Positions 1-6,904 of a DNA stretch of 7,051 nt are shown one piece after another. The notes under the pieces were generated by a model that was not told the DNA's origin, did not search any database, and saw only the letters and a program-made list of their open reading frames with translations. The DNA is from Crocinitomicaceae bacterium (GTDB taxonomy: Bacteria; Bacteroidota; Bacteroidia; Flavobacteriales_D; Sanyastnellaceae), in contig JADLBA010000212.1 in NCBI GenBank assembly GCA_020848015.1, positions 1-7,051 of the forward strand. The letters are read 5' to 3'. A program made the position numbers and the translations under genes. Within the stretch, counting starts at the first letter, position 1, and the number at the start of each line of letters is the position of its first letter.

Positions 1-67
1 GCGTGTTGTACAGAAATCATACTCATAATGGTGTATGCAAAGTTGATTATACTTAAAAAGCCATATT

Positions 68-81
68 ATGACAAAAGTCAT
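68..81. promoter_or_regulatory. Perfect palindrome, possible Crp/Fnr-type operator
   Basis: ATGAC-AAAA-GTCAT is a perfect 5+4+5 palindrome. The geometry equals that of Fnr-family operators (five-base half-sites, four-base spacer). The TGAC/GTCA half-sites differ from the E. coli Fnr TTGAT/ATCAA. It lies in an AT-rich gene-free stretch with no clear gene close downstream, so the regulated gene is not evident. A chance palindrome or small RNA hairpin is equally possible. Confidence 0.25.
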
Positions 82-500
82 TTACAACAATGATTGATGG
101 GTATTGCGGAGGACTCATCTAAAGAACAAATTATTCATGAATATAAAAAAGTGGCATTATACCATCGCTATTTTATTAATATCCCAATATTCGCACTCAA
201 GAACCTGGATATTTCACTACATAGTGTATCACTTATTTCACTTCAAATATAATAACCAATTACAGGGGCAACTTTCCGGAATCAGGGAGCCGGTGTCTTA
301 ACACTGTCGCGCCTTTTTGGATTTATAACTCAAAGACAACGGTTAATGAAGAAAACAAAAGCATCCGCCGGGTTGAAAAATCCAGCAGGAATACTTAAAA
401 CATCCTTCACACAATGGATTAGATAAATGTATAGCGGCATTGAGGAGATAAAATTACAGAAGTCAGGCGAAGAATATTGTCGAGTTTGGAATTTAAAGTA

Positions 501-508
501 TAGATTTA
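501..508 (+). promoter_or_regulatory. Possible -7 box for the 534-4007 gene pair
   Basis: TAGATTTA matches the Bacteroidota -7 consensus TAnnTTTG at all but the last base and lies 25 bp before the ATG at 534, which would give a short leader. A TTTG at 485-488 is only 12 bp upstream, too close for the usual spacing of about 19, so support is weak. Confidence 0.25.
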
Positions 509-533
509 CTTCCACAATTACAATAGACACTCT

Positions 534-782
534 ATGAAAAAAATTATCTTGTATTCTTTGCTTGCAATGGGGGTGCACTCTCTGTCGGCTCAGCAAGTTA
601 TAGTCAGCCAAAAACCAACAGTTGCCCGGAGCACAACCTTTAAAAATCCCAACGAGATAAAACGGCAAGAAAAGCTAAGGCAGCCTAATGGAGTTTTTCC
701 GCTGAAGGCCGTTGCACAAACCCTGACGGGTTCCGTTAGTTCCAAAGCGACGCGCAAGCAATCCTATCTTACTACCAAATAA
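534..782 (+). CDS. Small secreted basic protein, function unknown
   Basis: This predicted 82-residue protein begins with a typical Bacteroidota signal peptide: two lysines, a hydrophobic core, then a likely signal peptidase I site after Ala19 (SLSA|QQ). The mature part of about 63 residues is strongly basic by my count (8 Lys and 4 Arg against 2 Glu), polar, free of cysteine, and rich in Ser/Thr/Gln. I see no recognisable domain and no C-terminal T9SS sorting motif. The stop lies 15 bp before the start of the large T9SS cargo gene with no terminator between, so the two are probably co-transcribed. It could be an accessory factor for that protein, an orphan lineage-specific secreted peptide, or the surviving N-terminus of a decayed longer protein. 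The signal peptide and context make a real gene more likely than not. Confidence 0.6.
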   Translation: MKKIILYSLLAMGVHSLSAQQVIVSQKPTVARSTTFKNPNEIKRQEKLRQPNGVFPLKAVAQTLTGSVSSKATRKQSYLTTK

Positions 783-797
783 ACTATTTCCATAATA

Positions 798-3700
798 ATG
801 AAAACATTCTTTACGTGCCGACTACTACTTCTCCCTGCTTTCTTTCTTACATTATGTGGAAGTGATGCAGAAGCACAGTCATTTACTGAAGGTTTTGAAA
901 CTACCAACCCACTGACTGATTGGTATATCCGGAATAATAGCGATACTTTGCCCTCTGGCGGGAGTGCCCCGAATGACTGGTTTTTTGGTGAAACCGATGT
1001 ATTTACTGCACATTCGGGGTCTTCTAACTCTTATATTGCGGCTAACTACCAGAGTTCAAACATCACCAACGGGCCTGCCACACTTAGCAACTGGTTATTT
1101 ACCCCAGTTCGTACATTTTCAAACGGAGATGTAATAAGTTTTTTTACTCGAACTGTGTCAAGTCCAACCTCGTTCCCCGATCGCCTGGAACTTCGCCTCA
1201 GCACAGCGGGTGGCAGTATGAATGTAGGAACCACCTCTTCATCCGTAGGTGATTTCACAATGGTGCTGCTCACAGTAAATCCAAACCTTACCTCCAGCGG
1301 ATATCCGGGAACATGGACACAGTACACCGCTACCATCAGCGGTCTTCCCTCTCCTGCTACAGGCCGTGCGGCATTTCGATATTATGTTACCAACGGTGGA
1401 CCTAGTGGTGCCAATTCCAATTACATCGGGCTCGACAGCTACTCTTATACTTCTGTAGGAACACCTCCGGTAAACAATAACTGCGCGGGTGCTATTGCAC
1501 TCACGCCCGGTAGTGAATGTACTCCCACCGATGGCAATGTCAATTTTGCCACTCAATCTTTACTGGCATGCGGGGAAGGAGATGCTAACGACGATGTTTG
1601 GTATAAGTTCACCGCAGCAACGACATCAGCTTATGTTACGGTTGATGGATCAACAAATTTTGATGCAACCTTTGAAGTTTTCTCAGGCGATTGTAATTCA
1701 CCTACCTCCTTAGAATGTGTTGATGATAGTTTCACCGATGAGACGGAGACAAAGCTGATCAACAATCTCACGATTGGGCAAACCTATTACATAAGGGTAT
1801 TTGATTGGTACAGCGGAGTTCCTGGCACAACGGGATTCACTATTTGCGTACAGAATTTTGTACAATGCGTTCTAACTGCTCCCGTCGGCTCCATTCCGGA
1901 AACTGAACAATGCGGGCAGGATATCAATGGCGGTTGTTTTATGGAAGTGCCTGCATATCAGACCCTGCTCTGTGGGCAGACCGTCGCCGGCACAGCTTGG
2001 GCAGACGGAGAAAATATAGATACTGACTGGTACAAGTTTTCTATTGTCACACCGGGAACAGTCACCTGGACAGCAACTGCGGAGTTTCCTTTTTCTCTTG
2101 TCTTGGTTGATATCACTGATTGCACTGACCCGATTGGACTGGCGGAAGTTTCTTCCATTGCTTGTCAGAATGCAACGGTGAGTTTTGACTTCACAACGCC
2201 TGGTACTTATGCAGCAGTTATTTTACCGAATGTTTTGGAAGATTACCCGTGTGGATCCAACAACGACTATTATGCAACACTCGCTCTGCCCACTACAACA
2301 CCGGTGGTGTCGGCTGCAGGAACAACCACGATTTGTCAGGGGGCAAGCGTAACACTGAATGCCACAGGTAACGGGGCTTTTCAATGGTTCAATGGGGATA
2401 GTCAGGTAGGAAGTACTTCTTCTTCACATCCGGCCAATGCTACTGGAAGTTATACAGCGAAACTGATGAACGATAACGGTTGCCTCAGTCCCGCATCCAA
2501 TGCAGTGCAGGTGACGGTGAATTCTTTAGATGATGCCACTTTTTCATACTCTTCCAATACTCTCTGCCTCAGCGGGGCGAACCCCACTCCTACTGCTGCC
2601 ACGCCCGGCACCTATAGTTCAAGTCCGGGGGGACTCAATTTTGTAAGCGCTAGCACAGGTCAAATCAATCTTTCAACCAGTACACCCGGTACTTATTCAA
2701 TAACACATATCACTACTGGTGCTTGTCCAAATACATCGGCTCCTGTCAGCGTAACACTGACCAATAGTCCTGTTGCCACCTTCACATATACAAGTGCGTC
2801 CTACTGTACAAGCGCTACAAATCCTGCGGTTCAATTTGCGCCCGAGGCAACGGCAGGCACCTTCAGCTCAACTCCGAACGGGCTTTCGCTCAACAGTACA
2901 GATGGAACCATCAATCTTGCGGCAAGTACACCTGGCAGTTATACTGTAACCAATAATATCGCCGCATCGGGATCGTGCCCTTCAGCGAATGCCACATTTG
3001 CTGTAACGGTTGTTGCACAACCTACCGCAGTAGTAAGTGGTGGTGGCAATATCTGCAATTCTCCCGGTGAAACCGGAAATGCAACAGTTGTGATCACTCT
3101 TACAGGAAGTGCTCCGTTCAGCTTCACCTACACCGATGGAACCACTCCTGTTTCTATCACTAATCACAATAGCACGACTTACACGATTGAGGCGACTTCA
3201 GCAGGAACTTATACAGTAAGCACTGTTTCCGATGCGAACTGCAGCGGCACAGGCAGTGGATCAGCGAGCGTGGAGGTTTACAATGCTCCGGTAGTTACGT
3301 TCGACGCAATTCCTCCATTTTGTAGCAATAGTAGTCCGGTAACATTAACTCAGGGGGCACCTGCGGGCGGCACCTATTCGGGAAGCGGAGTATCAAACAA
3401 TTCGTTCAATCCGGCCAATGCCCTATCCGGAACGGTTATTACTTATACTTACACTGATAATAACGGTTGCACTGGAAGTGCAAGTTCAACAGTCAGCTTC
3501 TCCGACGCGCCGGTAGTCACACTTAGCGCATTTGAGGATATGTGCCTCACTGACCCGGTTATCGTTCTTTCCGGCGGCTCACCTTCTGGAGGAACTTATA
3601 GTGGTACAGCGGTAACAGGTGGAAATTTTACTCCTGCTAATGCGGGGACAGGTACGCATACCATCACTTATACCTATACGAATAATGAAAGTTGTACTGC

Positions 3701-4007
3701 ATCAGCAACGCAGAGCCTCACAGTAGAAGTTTGTCAGGGTATATCAGAAAACGGCCACATTATTAACTACGTCACCTATCCAAATCCAGCCAGAGAAAGC
3801 GTTTATGTCTCGTTCGAAACACAGAAGCCGGCACCCGCTCGCATCTTGCTGACATCCTTGGAAGGCAAAACAGTATTTTCACAGTTTATTGCTCCCACCG
3901 CCTCTTTCCTTCAGGAAATTAATATTGCCGAACTAACAAGCGGTATGTACTTTATTGAAATACGCACAGTCGAAGGTTCAGCAGTAAGCAAACTGATTGT
4001 AGAATAA
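798..4007 (+). CDS. Multidomain T9SS type A sorting domain-containing surface/secreted protein
   Basis: This 1069-residue exported protein is probably secreted or anchored to the cell surface by the type IX secretion system. A signal peptide covers residues 1-26 (AEA|Q). Residues about 28-220 look like a choice-of-anchor J / cleaved-adhesin-like beta-sandwich (starts SFTEGFE). Two PPC-like beta-sandwiches follow: about 229-352, with NCAGA near its start and DDVWYKF at 265-271, and about 357-497, with DTDWYKF at 408-414. An Ig-like/PKD-type domain (about 502-574) begins with the common ICQGASVTL pattern. Then come two related repeats (575-655, 656-737), another Ig-like segment (738-827), and a second repeat pair (828-901, 902-978) sharing GGTYSG and ITYTYT. 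The C-terminus (about 990-1069) is a type A sorting domain with YPNPA at 994-998, GMYFIEI, and the KLIVE ending. No catalytic motif is visible, so a structural or adhesive role is inferred. No Shine-Dalgarno is seen, as is usual for the phylum. Confidence 0.93.
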   Translation: MKTFFTCRLLLLPAFFLTLCGSDAEAQSFTEGFETTNPLTDWYIRNNSDTLPSGGSAPNDWFFGETDVFTAHSGSSNSYIAANYQSSNITNGPATLSNWLFTPVRTFSNGDVISFFTRTVSSPTSFPDRLELRLSTAGGSMNVGTTSSSVGDFTMVLLTVNPNLTSSGYPGTWTQYTATISGLPSPATGRAAFRYYVTNGGPSGANSNYIGLDSYSYTSVGTPPVNNNCAGAIALTPGSECTPTDGNVNFATQSLLACGEGDANDDVWYKFTAATTSAYVTVDGSTNFDATFEVFSGDCNSPTSLECVDDSFTDETETKLINNLTIGQTYYIRVFDWYSGVPGTTGFTICVQNFVQCVLTAPVGSIPETEQCGQDINGGCFMEVPAYQTLLCGQTVAGTAWADGENIDTDWYKFSIVTPGTVTWTATAEFPFSLVLVDITDCTDPIGLAEVSSIACQNATVSFDFTTPGTYAAVILPNVLEDYPCGSNNDYYATLALPTTTPVVSAAGTTTICQGASVTLNATGNGAFQWFNGDSQVGSTSSSHPANATGSYTAKLMNDNGCLSPASNAVQVTVNSLDDATFSYSSNTLCLSGANPTPTAATPGTYSSSPGGLNFVSASTGQINLSTSTPGTYSITHITTGACPNTSAPVSVTLTNSPVATFTYTSASYCTSATNPAVQFAPEATAGTFSSTPNGLSLNSTDGTINLAASTPGSYTVTNNIAASGSCPSANATFAVTVVAQPTAVVSGGGNICNSPGETGNATVVITLTGSAPFSFTYTDGTTPVSITNHNSTTYTIEATSAGTYTVSTVSDANCSGTGSGSASVEVYNAPVVTFDAIPPFCSNSSPVTLTQGAPAGGTYSGSGVSNNSFNPANALSGTVITYTYTDNNGCTGSASSTVSFSDAPVVTLSAFEDMCLTDPVIVLSGGSPSGGTYSGTAVTGGNFTPANAGTGTHTITYTYTNNESCTASATQSLTVEVCQGISENGHIINYVTYPNPARESVYVSFETQKPAPARILLTSLEGKTVFSQFIAPTASFLQEINIAELTSGMYFIEIRTVEGSAVSKLIVE
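2520..3008 (+). repeat. Tandem protein repeat pair A (about 81 codons each)
   Basis: Residues 575-655 and 656-737 of the T9SS cargo protein align with each other. Both have an ATF(S/T)Y start, a cysteine about a dozen residues in (LCLS / YCTS), a GT(Y/F)SS element, a G(L)(N/S) turn, a T-G-x-I-N-L motif, and S-TPG(T/S)Y. The nucleotide sequences have diverged, so this is an old duplication. The repeats are likely Ig-like beta domains forming part of a surface stalk. Confidence 0.7.
3279..3731 (+). repeat. Tandem protein repeat pair B (about 75 codons each)
   Basis: Residues 828-901 and 902-978 are a second repeat family. Both begin APVVT, carry an early cysteine (FCS / MCL), then PVTL/VIVL, GG(T)YSG, a F(N/T)PANA element, ITYTYT and a second cysteine (GCTGSA / SCTASA). 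The two cysteines per unit could form a disulphide in the exported protein. DNA identity is moderate, so recent slippage is unlikely. Confidence 0.75.
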
Positions 4008-4026
4008 AAGGACATTGATCAATTAT

Positions 4027-4062
4027 AAAAAGTACCTCTCTCTATGGGAGGTATTTTTTTTG
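4027..4062 (+). terminator. Rho-independent terminator of the T9SS cargo gene
   Basis: An 8-bp stem (TACCTCTC with GGGAGGTA, one T-G wobble) closes a five-base loop, TCTAT. It is preceded by an A-tract and followed by a run of eight T's. It starts about 20 bp after the stop at 4007. The A-tract on the left could give some terminator activity on the opposite strand as well. Confidence 0.9.
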
Positions 4063-4110
4063 TGCAGGACTTATCAATCTGAAAGGGCTATTCGGATTTT
4101 CTGAACAAGA

Positions 4111-4142
4111 AGAAAAAAGAGCGGGGCTTGTCGCACCCGCTC
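4111..4142 (-). terminator. Rho-independent terminator of the tRNA-Arg unit
   Basis: Read on the minus strand, GAGCGGG pairs perfectly with CCCGCTC across a 10-base loop and is followed by six T's (plus-strand A run at 4113-4118). It begins about 20 bp past the 3' end of the tRNA, as expected for its terminator. It faces the T9SS gene's terminator with only about 48 bp between them. Confidence 0.9.
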
Positions 4143-4162
4143 ATCACATTTGCTCTATTTTG

Positions 4163-4236
4163 TGTCACCGTAGGGAGTCGAACCCCAAACCTTCGCATCC
4201 GTAGTGCGATGCTCTATCCAGTTGAGCTACGGTGAC
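4163..4236 (-). tRNA. tRNA-Arg (anticodon ACG)
   Basis: On the minus strand a full cloverleaf folds. The acceptor stem is GTCACCG/CGGTGAC, and the D-arm GCTC...GAGC has the AACTGGATA loop. The anticodon stem TCGCA/TGCGA encloses the loop CTACGGA, giving anticodon ACG. The variable loop is short and the T-arm is TGGGG-TTCGACT-CCCTA. The discriminator base is A. CCA is not encoded (the DNA reads ACA), so the CCA-adding enzyme must supply it. The A at position 34 would be deaminated to inosine by TadA, as for bacterial tRNA-Arg(ACG), letting it read CGU, CGC and CGA. It is a single-gene unit with its own promoter and terminator. Confidence 0.97.
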
Positions 4237-4265
4237 TTTTGTTAAACCCTGATCAAATGCGGGTG

Positions 4266-4295
4266 CAAATGTAACAGACTTTTCGACACGGTCAA
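4266..4295 (-). promoter_or_regulatory. Consensus Bacteroidota promoter for tRNA-Arg
   Basis: On the minus strand, TTG (plus 4293-4295) is followed after exactly 19 bp by TACATTTG (plus 4266-4273), a perfect match to the Bacteroidota housekeeping sigma consensus TTTG/TTG-N19-TAnnTTTG. The transcript start would fall near 4259, about 23 bases before the mature tRNA 5' end at 4236. Confidence 0.88.
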
Positions 4296-4347
4296 GAAAA
4301 AACCAATAGCATCCGAAAGTGGCCGTCCACCGTGTATTTACAATCGT

Positions 4348-5283
4348 TTATAGTGTAAAACTCGCCTGCAGCCACTTGTTCCATGCCTTTGTTTCTTCAC
4401 TGATAAGGATGATCTTATCGCGTGACATTCCAAAGCTGATATCAAACGTGTATTTATCCTTGATAAAGAATTCGAATCCCGGGGCGAGATAAAAACCAAA
4501 GCCAATATCGGTTCTCGGTTGGTATGGCAGTAACTGGTATGGATTGGAGGCACCGACAAACAGGTCATAAGTGCGTTCGGCCACAAAGATTTGGTTTCTC
4601 TCCACCTTGGTGCCGAGCATACTTCCTCCCAGTTGCAGATAGAAATTGGTGATCGGATTGATTTCCCAACCCTGACGATAACCGAGATTGAAATTGAATC
4701 GCTGTTCATTGCCGGTAATGTTGAACAGGCGGATGTCCTGTTGAGCATTCTGTTGTGCACCTGTACCAATACACCGCAGGGTGAATTGCGATGCTGCTTT
4801 CAATTTCATAGAGTTGACATTAAAAACAAGTGCGGCATAACGGGTAAAATTGTATTTTACCTGAAGCCCTACCATGAAAGAAGGATTATACTTCATATTC
4901 AGTGGTGATGAGTCATAAGGAACCTCAAACGAAGCGGCATTGTAATAGCCGGTGATATAACTGAACTCCTGCTGAGTCAATACCGGTTGTGACAAGCGCT
5001 CATAAATACTATATCCTAACACTCCATTGGGATTATCAGGGAAATTTTGAATACCATCACCGTTGTAAAAATTACCGGTTTTCGCTGATCCGATATAGCT
5101 GCCAATGTTCAATCCGAACGAGAATCCCCTGAATTCGTCCTCCTCCTCCTCTTCTTCCTCTTCGGGATCGGTACCGGAAGTATAAGCGGTTGGTGATGAA
5201 CTATGCCGCAGCGGAAGCTGAGCCAATAAGGACGGGAAGGAAACCAGTATCAGCCCCGCAAGAACAAAGAGAATTTTTTTCAC
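4348..5283 (-). CDS. Predicted outer-membrane beta-barrel protein
   Basis: This predicted 311-residue exported protein probably starts at GTG (5281-5283). From there it has a classic signal peptide (KKILFVLAG, cleavage after Ala21, LLA|Q). An upstream in-frame ATG at 5364 would add 27 residues before the signal peptide and lies upstream of the likely -7 box at 5302-5309, so I reject it. Residues 22-50 are low-complexity and include eight consecutive glutamates (E41-E48, then DE). From residue 51 on, short alternating hydrophobic/polar strands rich in Tyr, Phe, Asn and Gly (FSFGLNIGSYIG, FNFNLGYRQGW, YLQLGGSML, GFGFYLAPGFEF, FDISFGM) look like a barrel of perhaps 8-12 strands, ending ASFTL. 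It resembles the uncharacterised outer membrane beta-barrel proteins common in this phylum; the substrate is unknown. The gene is monocistronic. No clear terminator is seen before the tRNA promoter at 4295. Confidence 0.82.
   Translation of the reverse strand: MKKILFVLAGLILVSFPSLLAQLPLRHSSSPTAYTSGTDPEEEEEEEEDEFRGFSFGLNIGSYIGSAKTGNFYNGDGIQNFPDNPNGVLGYSIYERLSQPVLTQQEFSYITGYYNAASFEVPYDSSPLNMKYNPSFMVGLQVKYNFTRYAALVFNVNSMKLKAASQFTLRCIGTGAQQNAQQDIRLFNITGNEQRFNFNLGYRQGWEINPITNFYLQLGGSMLGTKVERNQIFVAERTYDLFVGASNPYQLLPYQPRTDIGFGFYLAPGFEFFIKDKYTFDISFGMSRDKIILISEETKAWNKWLQASFTL
5140..5163 (-). repeat. Glutamate-codon (GAG/GAA) trinucleotide run
   Basis: Eight consecutive Glu codons (five GAG and three GAA) encode E41-E48 just after the signal peptide of the barrel protein. 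The mix of codons means it is not a pure microsatellite. Slippage by whole units would keep the frame and only change the length of the acidic tract. It is followed by Asp-Glu, so the acidic stretch at the N-terminus of the mature protein is ten residues long. Confidence 0.9.
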
Positions 5284-5301
5284 CTCAGAAATTCGTTTCG
5301 T

Positions 5302-5309
5302 CAAAAATA
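5302..5309 (-). promoter_or_regulatory. -7 box for the beta-barrel gene
   Basis: On the minus strand, TATTTTTG is a perfect match to the Bacteroidota -7 consensus TAnnTTTG, 18 bp before the GTG start at 5283. A transcript would begin a few bases further on, leaving a leader of only about 10-15 nt. No good -33 TTTG is found at the expected distance. The position supports the GTG start, because the ATG at 5364 would not be transcribed. Confidence 0.5.
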
Positions 5310-5398
5310 GAAACGAAATTGCACTACTGTTCAGCACAGGGTAAAAATCCAATGAAGCAGACACAGGTTCAGCACAGTTATTCCTTTTCTTTCCACAC

Positions 5399-5430
5399 TT
5401 GGCAATGGGCTTTGGAATATTTTAATTTAA
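5399..5430 (+). promoter_or_regulatory. Weak candidate promoter of the exonuclease/GIY-YIG gene
   Basis: TTG at 5399-5401 and TAATTTAA at 5423-5430, 21 bp apart, loosely resemble the -33 and -7 elements, but the -7 box misses the final TG of TAnnTTTG. This lies 28 bp before the ATG in a very AT-rich stretch, where such matches are common by chance. Confidence 0.25.
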
Positions 5431-5457
5431 AAAAAGTGTGAAAAAAATTCACTGCTT

Positions 5458-6789
5458 ATGCTTTTCGCTATCACGGATATAGAAACAACCGGTAGTTACG
5501 CATCGGGAAACAGCATCACAGAAATAGCGATCTGTCTTCACGACGGACACAATGTATTGCATTCATTCAGCTCTCTCGTCAATCCGGGCATTCCTGTTCC
5601 ACGCTTTATCAGCACATTGACGGGCATTACCGACGAGATGCTAAGGGATGCTCCTGCATTTTCTGAAATCGCCTGTGAGGTTTACCGCTTGTTGTCTGAT
5701 GCAGTATTTGTAGCGCACAATGTCAACTTCGATCATTCATTTATCAAAGCGGAATTGGAAACATTGGGCTACCGATGGCGCCCCAAAAAATTATGTACGG
5801 CACGCTTTGCTCGCAAGGCATTTCCGGGATTGCGAAGTTATGGGCTTGCCCATCTCTGCCGGGAGCTGAACATTGTAAACCGCTCTCCACACCGTGCTCT
5901 TGGTGATACACTCGCAACAGTAGAGTTGTTTGAAAGATCGCTGCAAACTGCAGGTGAAGAGATGCTAATGCAGATGATCTCACAGAGAAACAGCGATGCC
6001 TTTCTCCCCAACCATATCAGCGAAGACGAATACCACTCCCTCCCGGAAAAAGTGGGGGTGTATTATTTTTATGACAACAGGGGAAAACCAATTTATATCG
6101 GTAAAGCTGTCAATATAAAAAAACGAGTTCACAGTCACTTTCGCGATGCTCAGGGAAATAAAAGACTACAGGATTTTTTGAGAGAAATTCACCGAATTGA
6201 TTTTCATCTTACAGGTAATGAACTGATTGCTTTGCTGATGGAAGATGCAGAGATTCGCAAATACTGGCCCCGATATAACAGCGCACAAAAGAAAAAAGCG
6301 AACAAATTTTCGGTCTTCGAATATATTGATCAAAGAGGGTACTTACGATTAGGAATCAACAAGGTGTCCACTTCCATTTCACCGGTAAAAACTTTTACAT
6401 CCATTCATATTGCACAGCGATGGGTAAAAAAACTTGGTGAAGAAAATTCTATTGATATGCGACTGCTTGGATTTCCTGGAACCAGCGATGATATGCTCCC
6501 TGCGAAGGAAGTACACAATGAGCTTTTGGCAAATGTCTTGAGTTCATATAAAACAGGAGCTGGAAATTTTATCTTTTATTCGACAGGACGTAAAGAGGGT
6601 GAATATGCATTTGTACTTGTAAAAGAGGGGGAACTCAGGGGGTTTGGATATATCCCCGGCGAAGTACAGATAAGCAGTCCGGATATTCTTGAAAACTGGC
6701 TGCAGCGGGTACCACCGTCAGAAACGAATACATCGGTGATGCGGAGTTTTATTGAAAATCCGCGCAATCTGCGATTGATAAAGTTTTGA
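5458..6789 (+). CDS. DEDDh 3'-5' exonuclease fused to a GIY-YIG endonuclease domain (DnaQ/Cho-like)
   Basis: This 443-residue protein combines two nuclease domains. Residues 1-170 are a DnaQ/polymerase III epsilon-type exonuclease with all catalytic residues: DIETTG (D7, E9), HNVNFDHSF (D92), and the DEDDh ExoIII motif with H145 and D150. Residues about 196-280 form a GIY-YIG domain of UvrC/Cho type: GVY at 200-202, YIGKA at 213-217, conserved R223, a conserved Glu region (E255, E262) and a terminal PRYN with N274. Residues 281-443 show no motif I know. The UvrC C-terminal RNase H-like endonuclease and HhH domains are absent. The ATG at 5458 is chosen because the catalytic DIETTG starts six residues in, as is usual for the family. 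Cytoplasmic; a role in excision repair or processing of damaged or branched DNA is inferred from UvrC/Cho. Often annotated as a DNA polymerase III epsilon subunit, but it is unlikely to be the replicative proofreader. Apparently monocistronic and intact. Confidence 0.92.
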   Translation: MLFAITDIETTGSYASGNSITEIAICLHDGHNVLHSFSSLVNPGIPVPRFISTLTGITDEMLRDAPAFSEIACEVYRLLSDAVFVAHNVNFDHSFIKAELETLGYRWRPKKLCTARFARKAFPGLRSYGLAHLCRELNIVNRSPHRALGDTLATVELFERSLQTAGEEMLMQMISQRNSDAFLPNHISEDEYHSLPEKVGVYYFYDNRGKPIYIGKAVNIKKRVHSHFRDAQGNKRLQDFLREIHRIDFHLTGNELIALLMEDAEIRKYWPRYNSAQKKKANKFSVFEYIDQRGYLRLGINKVSTSISPVKTFTSIHIAQRWVKKLGEENSIDMRLLGFPGTSDDMLPAKEVHNELLANVLSSYKTGAGNFIFYSTGRKEGEYAFVLVKEGELRGFGYIPGEVQISSPDILENWLQRVPPSETNTSVMRSFIENPRNLRLIKF

Positions 6790-6904
6790 GGGCCCCTTGA
6801 TACAGATTTTCCGGCGAAAAGAAATGACATACAGATACGGCTGAAAAATATAATGCATTTGTACACATCTGTCCAAAACGTTCTTGAACTAAGGTAAAAA
6901 AATG

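Larger units (their letters stand above)
1..533. other. Gene-poor AT-rich region
   Basis: I find no convincing gene here. The longest plus-strand reading frame, from an ATG at 137 to a stop at 299-301, would give 54 residues with a lysine-containing start and a short hydrophobic stretch (IAILLIS), loosely like a signal peptide, but the rest is His/Tyr/Phe-rich and does not look like a mature protein. Two further tiny frames, 346-426 (26 aa) and 427-537 (36 aa), sit head to tail just before the gene at 534. The minus-strand frame over 330-668 overlaps a better gene and has no family features. The region contains a perfect palindrome at 68-81 and a short hairpin at 291-306, followed eight bases later by five T's. 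It is probably intergenic or decayed sequence plus the regulatory region of the 534-4007 gene pair. Confidence 0.6.

Noticed and set aside
104..301. Plus-strand ORF of 65 codons with a TTG start (or 54 codons from ATG 137)
   Set aside because: It has a short hydrophobic segment, but the rest is unlike a mature protein, and no ribosome-binding site or promoter is evident. Kept only as a remark in the gene-poor region.
291..317. Possible terminator: six-base stem with one wobble (CGGTGT/ACACTG) and a later T5
   Set aside because: The stem is weak and the T-run is eight bases away, so a rho-independent terminator is not supported.
330..668. Minus-strand ORF of 112 codons
   Set aside because: It overlaps the signal-peptide-bearing gene at 534 on the other strand, has no family features, and has cysteine/histidine-rich composition typical of antisense translation.
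817..857. Lipoprotein signal (Cys20) in the T9SS cargo protein
   Set aside because: The residues before Cys20 are L-T-L, with Leu at -1 instead of Gly/Ala/Ser. A signal peptidase I site at AEA|Q fits better.
1046..1556. Minus-strand ORFs opposite the T9SS gene
   Set aside because: They are shadow frames antisense to a clearly coding domain with intact motifs.
4296..4347. Terminator for the minus-strand barrel gene
   Set aside because: There is a T6 run on the minus strand and a short GTGG/CCAC hairpin, but they are about 20 nt apart and the stem is only four to five pairs.
4591..4908. Plus-strand ORF of 105 codons opposite the barrel gene
   Set aside because: It is antisense to the beta-strand-coding region and shows no independent features; it is a shadow frame.
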